This document shows positions 35,791 through 47,656 of a DNA stretch of 64,000 nucleotides, one piece after another. How positions within the stretch are numbered: the first letter of the stretch is position 1; each line of letters opens with the position of its first letter. Below the pieces are notes generated by a model. The model searched no databases. It worked only from the letters and a program-made list of their open reading frames with translations, and was not told the origin of the DNA. The translations under genes were made by a program, and so were the position numbers. Origin of the DNA: Euryodendron excelsum (Eukaryota > Streptophyta > Magnoliopsida > Ericales > Pentaphylacaceae); assembly GCA_033060915.1 (NCBI GenBank), contig CM065396.1, forward strand, positions 5,190,001 to 5,254,000, given 5' to 3'.

Positions 35791-38700
35791 TTATGAGTTT
35801 TTTTCTCCAATAAAGAAGCAATTTCTTTTTTTACATAAATCAAGATATTCTTGATTCATTTGACAGGGTCTAGCCCTTGTTGGTATTTGTCTATCAGAAA
35901 AATCATTTTCATAGGGAAGAGAAACAATATGTCGTTTTCTATCCCAAAAGGCATTAGGATGATCATTACAGATTTCACTTAGAAAATGTTTTTCAATTAA
36001 TTTAATTTTTTCTTGAACTTTAGTTTTGACTAAAGATTCAGAAATAGTCCATATTGAAATTTCTTGTTTAAGAAAATTAATTTGATTTTCTTTAGCTAAC
36101 AAGATGTTTTTAACTTCATTCAAATATCTAGTTTGAGGATCAGTTATAAACTGAAAAACTAGTTGTTGATTATTTATTTGGGTATAAATACCTGTGGAAT
36201 CAATTTTTTCAATGGGCATAATACTATGTAAAAAAGGAGTTCCAAGTATAACATGGTGTTGTAAATTTTTAACAAGTAAAAAAGTAGATGGAATACAAAC
36301 ATCTTGATTACAGATATGAGTATCCATGATTTTATACTGTATTTCTAACTTATTACCACTAGCAGAGGTCAAAGAGTGCTTTGTTTTTTCAAAATATTGG
36401 GTTGGAATTAACCCTTCTTGAACACAGTTCAGATCTGCACCGCTATCAACTAAAGCAGTAAGATTTTCAATCAATAATTCATTATGAATGAATAAAGTGA
36501 TTTTAATATACCACTTTTGTGAAGTAACTTGATCAAGCATAGCTAAATATTGGGGGAGAGAAGATGGAGATGATTCCGAAGAACTAGTAAGTTGTCTTCC
36601 TAGTTCTAAATTCGTAACCCGAGAAGTTAAACTTAAATTATCAGTTTTTAGAGATTTAATCTCAGATTTTAACTGATTGATCTCAGTTTTTAAATCTTGT
36701 AAAGTAACAGGTTTGTCCTGTTGATGCTGGAGTCTTTTCATAACTTCAGTCATGCTATAAGCATGAGAGATTTTTGGAATATTATCCTGTTGCTTAACCT
36801 GTTTCAAGTAGTTTTCAATCATCTGAGCTTTCATAGATGTGTCAGGAATTTGATCTAAAATTTTTATAATTATTTCCTGATCCTGAGTAAGCATATTAAT
36901 GCTTAAACCATGCATATCTACTATGGCTTTGTAATAATTACAATTACCTGAACAAGATTCCTGTAGAGTAGGGTCAATATCACTAGAAGACGAAATATCA
37001 TCTTCTTGTACTTCATCTAACTCAGGGGACTCAGAGGCTTCAGATGAAGAGTCTTCACTGGGTTCGCTTGCACTATTTAGAAAGACTTTAGCTAAAGTAT
37101 CTTTTAGCTGTTCATCAATTTGAAGTTCATTCAACTTCTTTTTTGTTAAACATTTATTGGCATAGTGACCAAATTTACCACATTTCCAGCATTTAATTTC
37201 TTTTTTGGAAGTAGAGGTTTTCTTTTTATGAGAAGATTTTTTAGCATACTTTTTAGAGGGTTGACTCGTAGAGGCATCCTGACTATATTTTCTTTTCCTA
37301 TGAGGAATTTTAGATTTAAATTTTTTTTTTCCCTTAGATCGTGTAGAACGATCTGGAGGTGGTTTTGGCATATCCATACCAAAATTATCACAAAAATCTC
37401 CAAGTTGAGATTTTTCAGTAAGCCTTTGCTTTTTAAGTTGACTTTTGAGCTTGATGTCATTACACAAAGCTAATCCTTCTTGTATACACGTGTCTATAAG
37501 ACTACCAAAAGAATGATTAGAATAAGGAATAGAAATCCCATCATTACGATCTCTAAGGGCTTTCCTAACTCTTTCAGCAAACAGAAAGGGAAGACCATCA
37601 AGAAATTTAGACTTCCAATGATCACTATTAGCATCAGGAAGTTGCATAACACGACTAAGGAATACATCCTTATACCATCGAAAATGAGTAAGAGTAGGAC
37701 ATCTAAGATTTTGAAGGAGTGTCCGAATATTTTCATTATTACTAGAATATCTTCCAGTAAAATGCTCGCAGATAGCTAAAATCAATGTATAAACTGACTG
37801 TTCAGTAATAGTAACATGGTTAGGATCATTAGGGGTAGGAGTAGGTTCCTGTTTAATGGCATCCAAAATTTCAGATCTAGCAGTTGGAGTTAGATAATTA
37901 TCCCACCAACCTTTGATGGTGCCAGTAAATCCACTAATTATCATTTGAGCTATGGCTCTATCAGTATTATCACGTTGTTTACAGATAGTACTATACATAC
38001 AGATACGATGACACATGTCAAATATCTGTTTATCAGCCAAACCATCAAGATTCCATTCATAAATGGAATTTCCTTGGTAATTATTTTGAATAAAATTATC
38101 ATTTTCTTCAAATAATACATCTTGTGGGGTAGGTCGTTTATAATAATAATGTTCTAAAACGCCTAGGTTCAGCCACAATTTTATTAATTTCATCTTTATC
38201 AGAATTATCTTGTTCGTCAGAAATAAATTCTGATTTAACAGAGAGAGTAGAAATTTGGAAAGAATTTAATTTCTTTTCTAGAACAGAAACAAATTCATCA
38301 GTAGATTCTAGTTTAAATCCCTTAATATCTAAAGGAGGTTGTATAGTTGCTTGAGCATCCTTAGAAGATTTAACTTCTTGAAGTTTCATTTGTGAAAGTT
38401 TATTGTGTAATTGATCTAACTTATGATCTAGATGCAATAGTTGTTGACCAATTGTTTGTAAATATAAATTTGTATAATTACTTTGTTTAAACGCTTGATT
38501 TAGATCTTTCATAGTGATAGACACTATGTCAACCAAAGATGGTTTGACATAAGCATTGGTTTCTAGAATCTGTGATGTTGAAGAACTAGTTATTTTTAAT
38601 GGTTCTGTAGGAGGGAATACAGAATGAATAACAGATCCAGAATCTGTCATCCAGGTTTTTTCTTCAAGTACATGAATAGAGAAATTATTCACATAAAAAT

Positions 38701-38890
38701 GAAGAAACCATGGTACGAAATGTTCTAATTGTTGGGTATGACCCAAATGTTCAAAATACTTGTTTTTATAATTTTCTAATTCAGTAGAACTGAAGCTAGA
38801 AAAATACCAATCACAAAAAGTTTTATAATATGGTTGAAACAATTCCTTATTAAGGATTGCTCTAATTGGACTACCTGGACTTAAATCCAT
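35791..38890 (-). pseudogene. Viral coat-protease-RT start region, reverse copy, mostly open
   Basis: The frame 38890-38138 (250 codons) and the frame 38193-35791 (800 codons) are separated by a one-base length difference in a T-run near 38155, absent from the forward copy. The long frame keeps the CX2CX4HX4C zinc knuckle (about 37150-37191), the acidic linker, the coiled coil and the protease DSGAD (36433-36447). The nucleocapsid region is therefore better preserved here than in the forward copy. It ends at the same pol frameshift seen in the forward arm. Confidence 0.85.
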
Positions 38891-38894
38891 TAAA

Positions 38895-39302
38895 TACGGA
38901 AATCCATTTCAGAAGCAGTAGGTATATCTACTGGAGGTTTAGGAATTCCATGAGGAATTTGTTGATCAGAAATTCAAACAGATTCAATAGTTTCAGAGAG
39001 TCTAGAGGTAGAAGCCCTAGAAGTTTCTGGAAGAGAAATTTTATAGGGAGGTAGTGATCTCATAGAAGAAGATCTGGAAAGAGATCTGGATCTCGATCCT
39101 TGGGAAGTTCCAGAAGTAAATCTTACCTCTATATCACCTTCAGGAGTTTGTATAATTTGATCCACGTCTTCTTGGATCAAGGGAGCAGGTGGAACAGCTT
39201 GTTGGAGCTGCCAAGTTTCTGGGAATTGAACTTCATCCCATGTAATTTGCCGATTTGTAGCTATATTAGAGCTAAGAAGATTAGATTCAATTATAACAGT
39301 AT
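38895..39302 (-). pseudogene. Viral movement protein C-terminal part, reverse copy
   Basis: This matches about 26205-26600 of the forward copy, including the Ser/Arg-rich tail and the shared TGA. The upstream part of the gene is missing because the copy breaks off at 39302. The TAATG overlap with the next frame is conserved (38886-38891 region). Confidence 0.75.
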
Positions 39303-39369
39303 AAATGCTAAATAATTGTGATAATTGTAATAATTGTAATAATTTTTATAGGAGTTTGTAATAATTGTG
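39303..39369. other. AT-rich filler at the right viral junction
   Basis: This stretch lies between the end of the reverse copy and the right flank repeat. It is made mostly of ATAATTGTGA/TAATTGTAA repeats and resembles in style, but does not match exactly, the AATTGTAAT run of the viral leader (25193-25260). Filler of this type is common at end-joining repair sites. Confidence 0.6.
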
Positions 39370-40120
39370 ATGGTCATCTTAAATAATTACTCCTTGGTAT
39401 AGGTGGCCATGGGCTCGATGTCCCACTAAATCTGCCTAGCATTTATAGGATTTGAGAATTTTTTTTAGATCCGATTACGTTAATCGACAAGCTTGAAAAT
39501 CTTATTTAAACCTTGACCCAGTCGTAAATATGTGCAAGACAAATATATTTGTATAATTGAATATATCATATGCATCTAGATTTTTAATTATTTAACTATG
39601 GTTTTAGAGAAGAAAAATATTTATTAAAAAAAAATTAGTTACGGGATTTTAAAACTTAAAATTTTAATCAATAAAAGACACAAAAATCACTTTAATTAAC
39701 ACATCATTGATGTTTAATTATCGACAAATTTTTTATTAACCAATTTTTGGATTAAAAGGGTCGGTGTGGACATCTAATTTTTAATTTGGGCAGGCTTGAG
39801 ATTCAACTTTAGGCTGGATGAATTATTATATAGTGTAGGCTCAACCCGGCTAATGTTGACTCTTAGCTATTGGTAAACCCATTCATATTCGAAACTGGCA
39901 CACTATAGGTGTGTTTAATACTTGAGGAGAGAAGAGAAAGAAAAAATGAATTTTTTTTCTTTGTTTCATTTGTAATGTGAAAAGTTAGTGTGTTTTTACT
40001 TTTTCCTTCTATATTTTGAAAATTAAACAAAAGAAAAGACATTAATTTTTCTTAAATTTTTTCTCTTATTTTTTTTTTTTCTTTTCATTATTTTTTTTTA
40101 AGTATCAAACACACCCTAAA
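39370..40120. repeat. Right copy of the 0.75-kb direct repeat flanking the pararetrovirus locus
   Basis: This is the same orientation and content as 24109-24861, including the MITE-like part (39907-40117). It continues into unrelated spacer at 40121 (TGCCTCACAT), which is presumably the original right flank. Confidence 0.93.
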
Positions 40121-40821
40121 TGCCTCACATAAAGTCACGAGTTGTTTTTTTTCACCGGCTGACATCAACATCAAGGTTGACATGGCTTGCCACTTTAGCG
40201 CACCACAACAGCTGCCGGGATAATGCGGGTAAAAATGCGGTAATATACTAATATGTAGCACTACTCCATTCAAAAAGCTAACATGATTCATGTGTTTTTT
40301 AATTTTTTAATTTTTTATAGTACCTTCTCTACTTCTTTCTTTTTTTAATTTTTTTTTGTTATTATTATTATTTAATCTTTAGGTTAACGTCATTGCCCAC
40401 CTTAACCGTTGTCTTTTACGTCGGCTCCTGCACGCCCCCAACATGTATGGCTTAACAAATATAATAATTGTCATTGCGCACAAATAATTATTATTGTTAT
40501 GACTTATGATGTGATGCCTGTGGGGTGTGTTGGAATTCTGCTGCTGTATTTCCAAAGACTTCAAATCTCAAGAGTAGTCTTAAGTAGTGCTCTTGGAGCA
40601 CCCACTGGTATTAATGCTGATCCACCTCTTATATGAGGAGCGGGTATCCACCTACCAAGTAGGGGAATTTGACTTGGCTTAGTAGGGAAAATTTCACTAC
40701 ATGTTAGAAGTGGAGCATTGCCACCATGATGCACTGTGAGCATTGAATAACTGTGTCAAGATGATCGGTAGGTGGATGAATGGCTTTGGCTGCTAATTGT
40801 TACAATCTCATAAATTATAAG
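40121..40821. other. Intergenic spacer, no gene seen
   Basis: Only short frames are present. A GC-richer patch at 40540-40760 has CACCCACTGG and GGTATCCACCTACC motifs of repeat style, but no element could be delimited. Confidence 0.45.
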
Positions 40822-41500
40822 AGTAATTACACTTTATCTTCTTGTGATTTTATCTAAAATTAGATGATCCTTTTGAACTTTAAAAGTGAATAGATAACTC
40901 TCTTATGGTTTTGGATTAAAGTGTAAATGGATGGAAACCATTAGATTTAGCGAAAATTGTTATGGATAATTACACTTTATCCTCCTATAGTTTGAGTCAA
41001 AATCAGATGACCCTCTATGGTTTAAAAGTAAATACATAACCCCGTTGCAGTTTTGAAACATTAAAAAGATGATTTAACCCTTTTTTCTGCAAAAAAGATA
41101 ATGAAAATTATTAGATTTAACTAAAATTCTATCATAGGATATTTTGATTATTTTATATCTTCAAATTAAAACATTCAAAAAACGATTTGGTGAAATAATA
41201 AAAAAAACCACTACAGAACATAAAAAAGACAACTTGGTGAAATAACAAAAAAAAAAAAATATCTCAATAAATAACACTTTATTTTAGTGAAAAATGGTCA
41301 AATCATCTTTTTAATATTTTAAAGTTAGAGATAAAATGACAAAAATACCTCTATAATAGAATTTTCATTAAATTTAATAGTTTCTATCCATTTGCATTTT
41401 AGTCCAAAATCACAGGAGATCATCTGTTCACTTTTAAGGTTCAGGGGAGTCATTTGATTTTGGGTCAAACTACAAGAAGTAAAATGTAATTATCTCTAAA
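40822..41500. mobile_element. Inverted-repeat (MITE-like) element with a duplicated left end
   Basis: The right end (about 41260-41500), read on the other strand, starts GATAATTACATTTTACTTC and runs parallel to the left end starting GATAATTACACTTTATCC at 40968. The inverted repeat is at least 200 bp per arm. A second, diverged copy of the left end lies just outside it at 40824-40960. Such ATTACACTTTA-ended elements are frequent in dicots. There is no coding sequence. Confidence 0.65.
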
Positions 41501-42210
41501 TATATATGTATATCTATTTAAAATAGAATGGTAATTCCAAACTTCCAAATTCTTTTAAGTCATGCTATTCAAAGTTATTATTGACGTAAAAAAATTCTCA
41601 ATACTTAGAACATTAATTGTATTATTAGTTTTTTGATATGTATGTAACATTTTTTTAAAAATTCTTTTAAATTAGAGTCCTCCCAAAATGTTTATATAGA
41701 AAAACTCTACTTTTATTTTTCATACATTATATATATTTTTTGAAATCAGTTGTCATACCCCGCCTCGGAGGTAGCTTGTATGACATTTTTAAAATAGGGC
41801 AGGCCTTACACACCTGGTATCTAAACATACAATTAACATATTTTAATAGTGAAATATTTAGGACATTGACGAGTATAAACAAAACACATTCCACATTGAT
41901 TGATATATATATATATATATATATATAAGAAAAGTGATGTATATGCATCTACCCATAGATATGTACAAAAGGTATCAAAAACCTTCTTCATAAACTTATA
42001 TTGTGTATTATAGAGTGTCACAAAATTTATAAGCAGTACAAATATTCTCATCTAGTTATAGACTCCTCGCCTCAGACCTAAATTCAGCAATGGACTCACA
42101 ATCATCAAGACACTTGAAAATGAAATATTGTGGGTGGGTGAGCCAACTACAAGCTCGGTAAGTATACTAGTTCATAAAAATTCATAAGAAACATAAACAA
42201 ATGGTACTTG
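41501..42210. other. AT-rich spacer with a TA microsatellite
   Basis: A TA run lies at about 41903-41927. A GTCATACCCCGCCTCGGAGG patch at 41751-41770 is unexplained. No gene is supported. Confidence 0.45.
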
Positions 42211-42214
42211 AATA

Positions 42215-44995
42215 TGAACTATTGATTTTATGTCTTAATTTTGATAATAACAAAATATTGTGTTAGTGGCTTAATGAATCTACTTAGTGTGCAAATCATA
42301 TATTATCTTTAATCTCAGTTAGGATTATGATTTGAAACTTGATACATTTGTGATATTGAAGATATTTTACATTGAAAGTTTACTAGGCATGTTGAAGGTT
42401 ATTGAGCTATAATAATTGATTGACGAAGAACCTTATAACAAAATTATATTCATAATCATATTTCGAAGAGATTAAAGGTGTTCAAGATATTGAAGATCTA
42501 CACAAGACATGGAATCTCTACTTGAAAATTTTGAAGATGTCTTGGAAGAATGGAAGTTATGTTGATTGAAGAACTCTACAAGTGATTAAAATGGATTGGT
42601 TCTATCTTGAAGAGATTGAAAGTATTCTTGGAGATTAACATACCTTGGAGAAGTCATTTCAAACTTTGGAAGCTTTATTTAGATGATTCTTGAAGAGTTT
42701 GAAGACTTAGAAGAAGATTAAAGAAGACTGATAAAAGTTGAAGTCTTTAGGTAAAAAAAGTTGACCCATCAATTTCGAGGGTTGATACATTAAGAGAGTG
42801 GCATCGGACTAGAGTTTGAAAAGTAAAAAAGTTGACCCTTCTATTTCAAGAGTTAACATATTAATCAGAATGCAGTGTTGAAAAAGGTCCAAAAAGAGTT
42901 AACACCTTCATTCTCAAGGGTCAACACATTTGGACAGAGTCTTGATAAAGTTTGGTAGAAGTTAGAAAGAGTTTGTACCTGTATCCCAAGGGTTATATTT
43001 TTTTAACTTTTTGTTAGGCCGAATTTTCATTAAATGCTCTCTTAACCACTATTAATGGCTAAAATCAATGCAAGGTTATAAATAGAAGATTCTCATTATT
43101 AGGGATTTATACTAAAAGAAATACTTTGTGTAATGATTTTAGTATTTATTAATAAATTAATTATTTCATTTTAATAAGAATCTGTGTGAGCAATATTTGT
43201 ATTGCGGTATTTATTTAATGATTATGCATGTATGTCTCTTATTCTATATAGTAGATGATTCGGTGTGTAGAGTACGACTTATACACGGAAGATTAGATCA
43301 TTGGTTCTTATGGAATATAAGCTTATCATTCACAGTCTTAGATGAAATTGGACACATCATTAGTAGATTTATAGTACAAGGTTTTAATAGGTTTGTCTTG
43401 ACTATGGAGAACAGTATAGTTTCAACTCCTTACACTAGTACACTTTATGTGTATTGAACAGGACCGTGTTGAGATAATTATTTTTATATTGAGAATATAA
43501 AACAATCAATAGCTCATGATTATTATGAGTACTTATACTCTTAATTCTAATATAATAAATAGACACGTGCATGTAATATTTATTGTTTTGATTCACAGAA
43601 AAGAAAGATTCTTTATGGGTCAATAAACTCAGTGAGTTGGACGATAAGTGAATATTAATTATTGATGGAATCCACGGCTCGGTATAAGGATTGATGATAC
43701 CCCCTTGAGGAAACTTTTAAGTTTTGATTATGTCAAACTCTGCAGGTGGATTATGAATCTGACAAATCAAATAAGTTAAGTGCAAAGTCTTAAGAAATTA
43801 AATAAGTCTATTAAATTTAACTGTCAGTAATTTAATTTAATTTAATAAAAGGGTATCTGTAGTCTTAACGTAGGGAGATAAATAAGTATTTAATAAAATG
43901 GATCTCGAAATATAATTCATAGTATGATAGAGAGTGTAATTATAATTCATTAGTGGTATAAATTATAATTTACGTAAATAGGGATTAATCTTGGTTGGAT
44001 TACGAATCCTTATTAGCGTAGAAAGCTCTAGTTATACTAATCTTATGGTCCCTGTTGTAACCTCTATATATATGCACTCTAAGAGCAGTTAGGGTTAGAC
44101 TTACTTATAATTAAGAGATACACGTTTTTGTGAGAAAGAGAAACCCTAGCAGTTGTGAGCCTACTCTCTCTGGAGTAAGGCGTATACGAGGGATACACTA
44201 GAAGTCCAAAGGTTGAGTTCGAGCAGTTGATTCGTGCTTGTTGCTGTTACTTGTTACTTAGAATCAAACTAGAGTGATCTCGAAGACATGATTCTAATTG
44301 TGTAGATTAGTCTCTACTAATCAAATCAATTTTTGTTTTTTGGATGTTATACGTATGCACTATAGTTGGGTCATGGAAAATTCCGCAATTGTCATCACTG
44401 ATAGCATTTATACACAAGAATACAAGTTTATAAGTACTGAATCAAAGATCAAAATTGAAAATTTATGAGCCCTAACTGATGTATTATTTTTAATGAGTGA
44501 TTGAGGTTAATTGCTAAGCTACACTTACTAATATACTCTTTGTCAGATATACTCATTGTATACATCTCATTTATTTCACTTGGGTGACTTTGCAAACCTG
44601 TGAGTTTGAGTATTCTTAGAAAAAACACATGTAAAGTTAAGCAAAGTTTAGACAAAATTACTTGAGTCTTGAGAGTTTGAGAAAAACTCTTGTAAAAGTG
44701 AGTTAAACATTTGGGACAATTAGCATCTACTGTGTAAAGAGATTTTTGCATAGTAAAGGAGACTTTCAAGGGAATTTTGAGGGTGAGAACGTAAGTCACA
44801 TGTTAGGACTGAATATCGGTAAATTTTTGTGTTTATTGTACTTTGTTTTCCTTCCTTGCATCATATTACTTAATTGCTTTGTTCATACATTCTTTATTTA
44901 CTGTTCCATTGCTTTTATAGTTTTTAATTGTATAATTTGTTATTAATTTTAAATACCTAATTCATCCTCTCTTAGGTTGCACATTCGAGCTAACA
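42215..44995 (+). repeat. Probable LTR remnants, possibly one inside another
   Basis: 42215 onward (TTTTGATAATAACAAAATATTGTG) and 42740-42990, with recurring GTTGACCC...GGGTTGA(T/C)AC motifs, look like the start and U3 of a copia LTR of the SIRE/Maximus style. 44600-44995, ending CATCCTCTCTTAGGTTGCAC, looks like the end of such an LTR. Between them, 43120-44390 has its own promoter-like CTCTATATATATGCACTC (about 44060) and a leader-like AGAGAAACCCTAGC. No target duplications or coding parts were found, so limits are approximate. Confidence 0.3.
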
Positions 44996-47285
44996 TCAAC
45001 AACTACCATAATTCAAACAATAAATAAATTGCCTAGGCTCCAGCCTAAATGATTCCACACAAATCAAATTTATATCTCAATGAATAATTAGCATAATATA
45101 TTTGATCCACATCACATGTCGCATTTGTCACATGTCGGCCATGTGTTATTAATATGAATGAATTAGCCAACGACTTGAGAATAGTGTATGGTAGCATCTT
45201 CAAGGCTATGCAATGGATAGCCTCATAGGTAATGTCCTCAGAAAAATGTATGATAATGTCTCTAAGACAATGCAATAACTTTATAGACAAAGTTTCTAGA
45301 ATAATATATGATAACGTCTCTAAAAAAAATATAATGTATTGCAACGCATTAGCTCCAAGTCACAACGGAACCACCACATAAACAATTGCAATGGATAACC
45401 ACCATAATTTAACACAAGCATATTTCATATTTATGTATATGGATGTATACAATAACTAGTATTCAATATAAATACATACACCCATAACTCATTTAAACAT
45501 TCCAACAATCATTCCATATGAAATAGAACACCCACCTCAACTAGCCAAAATATAAGCGTAGATAATTGAGACATTTCTGAGGTGAAGTTGTAGTATGCCA
45601 CCTCACCTCCAAATTTAATACAAACCACACTTTTCAATGCATGAGTATTTAAATATCAAAATGGCAGAATGAAAGAGTAAATGAAAGAGAGAAGACTCAT
45701 TAACAGAAGAAAAGACACCTTCAATAACAAACTAAAAACCTGAAAAAGAAGTGTTAATTCCTAAAACAAAGGTGTTGACCATAGAAGCAATACGCAAGGG
45801 TCCGCTAGAAATGTAAAAACTGTCAACACCTCAGAGAAAAGTATTGATCCCCTAGTGATAGAATGGGCAAACAATTTACTAAAAACAAATGTTTCAACAC
45901 ATTGTGAAAAGTGTTGCACTTGTGCAACTTCACAATAGAAACTTCTGGACAAAGTGTATACACCTAAACTAAGGTGTTGACACCAAGACAATTAGATATA
46001 AGAAAAGTTGAAGTACCTAATATTTACGTACAAATAACTACCAGAAACAAAACCCTTGATTAAATGCACATCACCTCTTGTGCTATGTTACAAAATTTAC
46101 AGTGGCTCATATATCTTCAACCAACTCCAGACTTTCCAACATACGTAAAGTTGGGCATAAGACTCAGGGGAGAACTCACTCACTTAGCTCTAATATATTT
46201 GTAAATCTGGTTTAATGTCAATGTATTTCCGTTTCTTGTCCAAAAGGGAAAAAAGAAAGAAAGAAAACATCGGCAATATACCAAGTGCCGTGATACATTG
46301 ATATTAGACACTAAACAAGGAGGAATTTAATTAGTGGGATGTAATAAGTATTTAGAAGCACCTTTTGGAGTGATGTTAGTGGGATACAACATCCGCAACA
46401 TATCAAGTGCCGTGATACATTTGTTAAATAATGTACCAGACTTAGAAGAGGAATTTAATTATTCAGTTGCAACAAACACTTTCTTGCGAAACAACAATGC
46501 AAGAACTTGTAACTTTCAGAAAAATATTGTGCACAAGAAAGTGGTGCTATGACAAGCACAAGAGGATGCATGGTTAAAATGAAGTAGATGCACCATCAGG
46601 TGAGACCAACTCAACTAAGACATAAATACATAATTCTTTGAAAGCAAATAAGTTTTTTTGTTTGTATATATGGAAATCAATTTGAACATAAAATGAAGTA
46701 TTTTTGCTAACATCTTTTTTTTTTTTTTTTGAACTGCAAAAAGAGCAAATATTCATCCATGATGAATAGGGAATACAGAGTTTTGGTAACACATCTAATA
46801 TGACTTCATCTAGTCTATTCATTGTATAATAAAACGAAGATTTCCATTCCAATTATAGAGTGAAAAGATAAAACTCAAAAGCATCCTAAAGAATTGGAAG
46901 TTCTAAAAATAATGCCTATTTAATCAAAATTGAACTCATGTTGGTCCTTTAACAAGGCCTCAAGAACATTTCTTGCAAGTTCTGTTATTGAGTTCAGGCC
47001 GATTGTTTTCAGTATTATTCGACCCGCATAACAGTGACCACATTTTCTTGCTTGGTTACGCTGCATGCATGCGTTACTATCACAACCCGACAAGCACAAA
47101 TGGGTTCCACCCGCCTTGCCGAGGGGCCCGGCCACAACAGAGATGTACGGCTGAAAATAATTAACAATGAAATAACACAAAAATGGATCAGAAACGCCAT
47201 TTGGGCGCAAAGTTGGGTGGAATAATTGCTGGAACTCATTACTTATTCTTCCATGCATGCTGATGGTTGAAACCAACAGTTCCAC
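44996..47285. other. Intergenic region upstream of the PIN5-like gene, no supported gene
   Basis: At 45170-45350 there are short imperfect repeats around ATAATGTCTCTAAGA. At 45770-45990 repeated GTGTTGACC/CAACAC motifs recall the LTR remnants to the left. Frames at 46334-46552 (+) and 46920-47285 (-) are open but unlike known proteins. CATGCATGC-type RY motifs occur near 47060. Confidence 0.4.

Positions 47286-47338
<53 letters not shown>
47286..47338. repeat. CT microsatellite upstream of the PIN5-like gene
   Basis: This is a nearly pure CT run of about 53 bases with one TTTC interruption. It is complementary to the GA run at 47612-47652. Confidence 0.95.
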
Positions 47339-47340
<2 letters not shown>

Positions 47341-47488
47341 GCACTGCACTGCACCCACCAGAAACCATGCAAACGTCAACTTTTAAGGAATCCACGGCAG
47401 TGAATCGTATGCATCCGCCATTGTCTGTAAAAAAATATAATATAAAAACAAATGAGCTTGCATGCTTTGACTCTGCAATATGCATGCA

Positions 47489-47496
47489 TATAAATA
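47489..47496 (+). promoter_or_regulatory. Candidate TATA box of the PIN5-like gene
   Basis: TATAAATA follows an RY motif (GCATGCA, 47482-47488) and lies 157 bases before the ATG. The pyrimidine-rich DNA and the GA tract downstream would form the leader. Confidence 0.55.
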
Positions 47497-47609
47497 TAGA
47501 ATAGCCTAGCTAGCCCTTTCCATTGATAAGCAGCACAGGTTCTCTGTTTCCAATTAATGGTGCCTGAAAACCCCAAGATAAGAAAGTAGGCCCAAATTGT
47601 TTACATTTG

Positions 47610-47611
<2 letters not shown>

Positions 47612-47652
<41 letters not shown>
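47612..47652. repeat. GA microsatellite ending at the PIN5-like start codon
   Basis: About 20 GA units run to the base before the ATG at 47653. GA tracts in plant leaders and promoters are bound by BPC-type GAGA factors; whether this one is used is unknown. Confidence 0.95.

Positions 47653-47656
<4 letters not shown>

Larger units (their letters stand above)
26205..39302. repeat. Giant inverted repeat: two pararetrovirus copies joined head to head
   Basis: The left arm (about 26205-32740) and right arm (32758-39302) are reverse complements over about 6.5 kb, with only scattered substitutions and small indels seen. The centre is at about 32755-32757 with essentially no spacer apart from a small loop. 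Near the centre the right arm lacks 14 bases that the left arm has between two ACTTGT words. Matching segments confirm this: YIDD at 30072 and 35405, DSGAD at 29041 and 36433, the second frame at 31256-32317 and about 33175-34264. Confidence 0.93.
32758..39302 (-). mobile_element. Endogenous pararetrovirus, reverse copy, lacking the leader and the start of the movement protein
   Basis: Read on the minus strand, this runs from inside the movement protein (39302) through coat, protease, RT, RNase H, second frame and promoter to the first bases of the leader at 32758. Compared with the forward copy it lacks the primer site and roughly the first 600 bases of the movement-protein region. It carries all the lesions shared with the forward arm plus its own. 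It ends against a 67-bp AT-rich filler on the right. Confidence 0.88.

Noticed and set aside
25096..39302. The palindrome as a pure assembly or sequencing chimera
   Set aside because: The arms differ by substitutions as well as indels, have different outer ends, and are set in a duplicated host flank. A single folded read would give identical arms. It is not fully excluded.
46920..47285. 121-codon minus-strand frame next to the PIN5-like gene
   Set aside because: It lies in the upstream region beside the CT repeat; no family resemblance. A minus-strand homology search would settle it.
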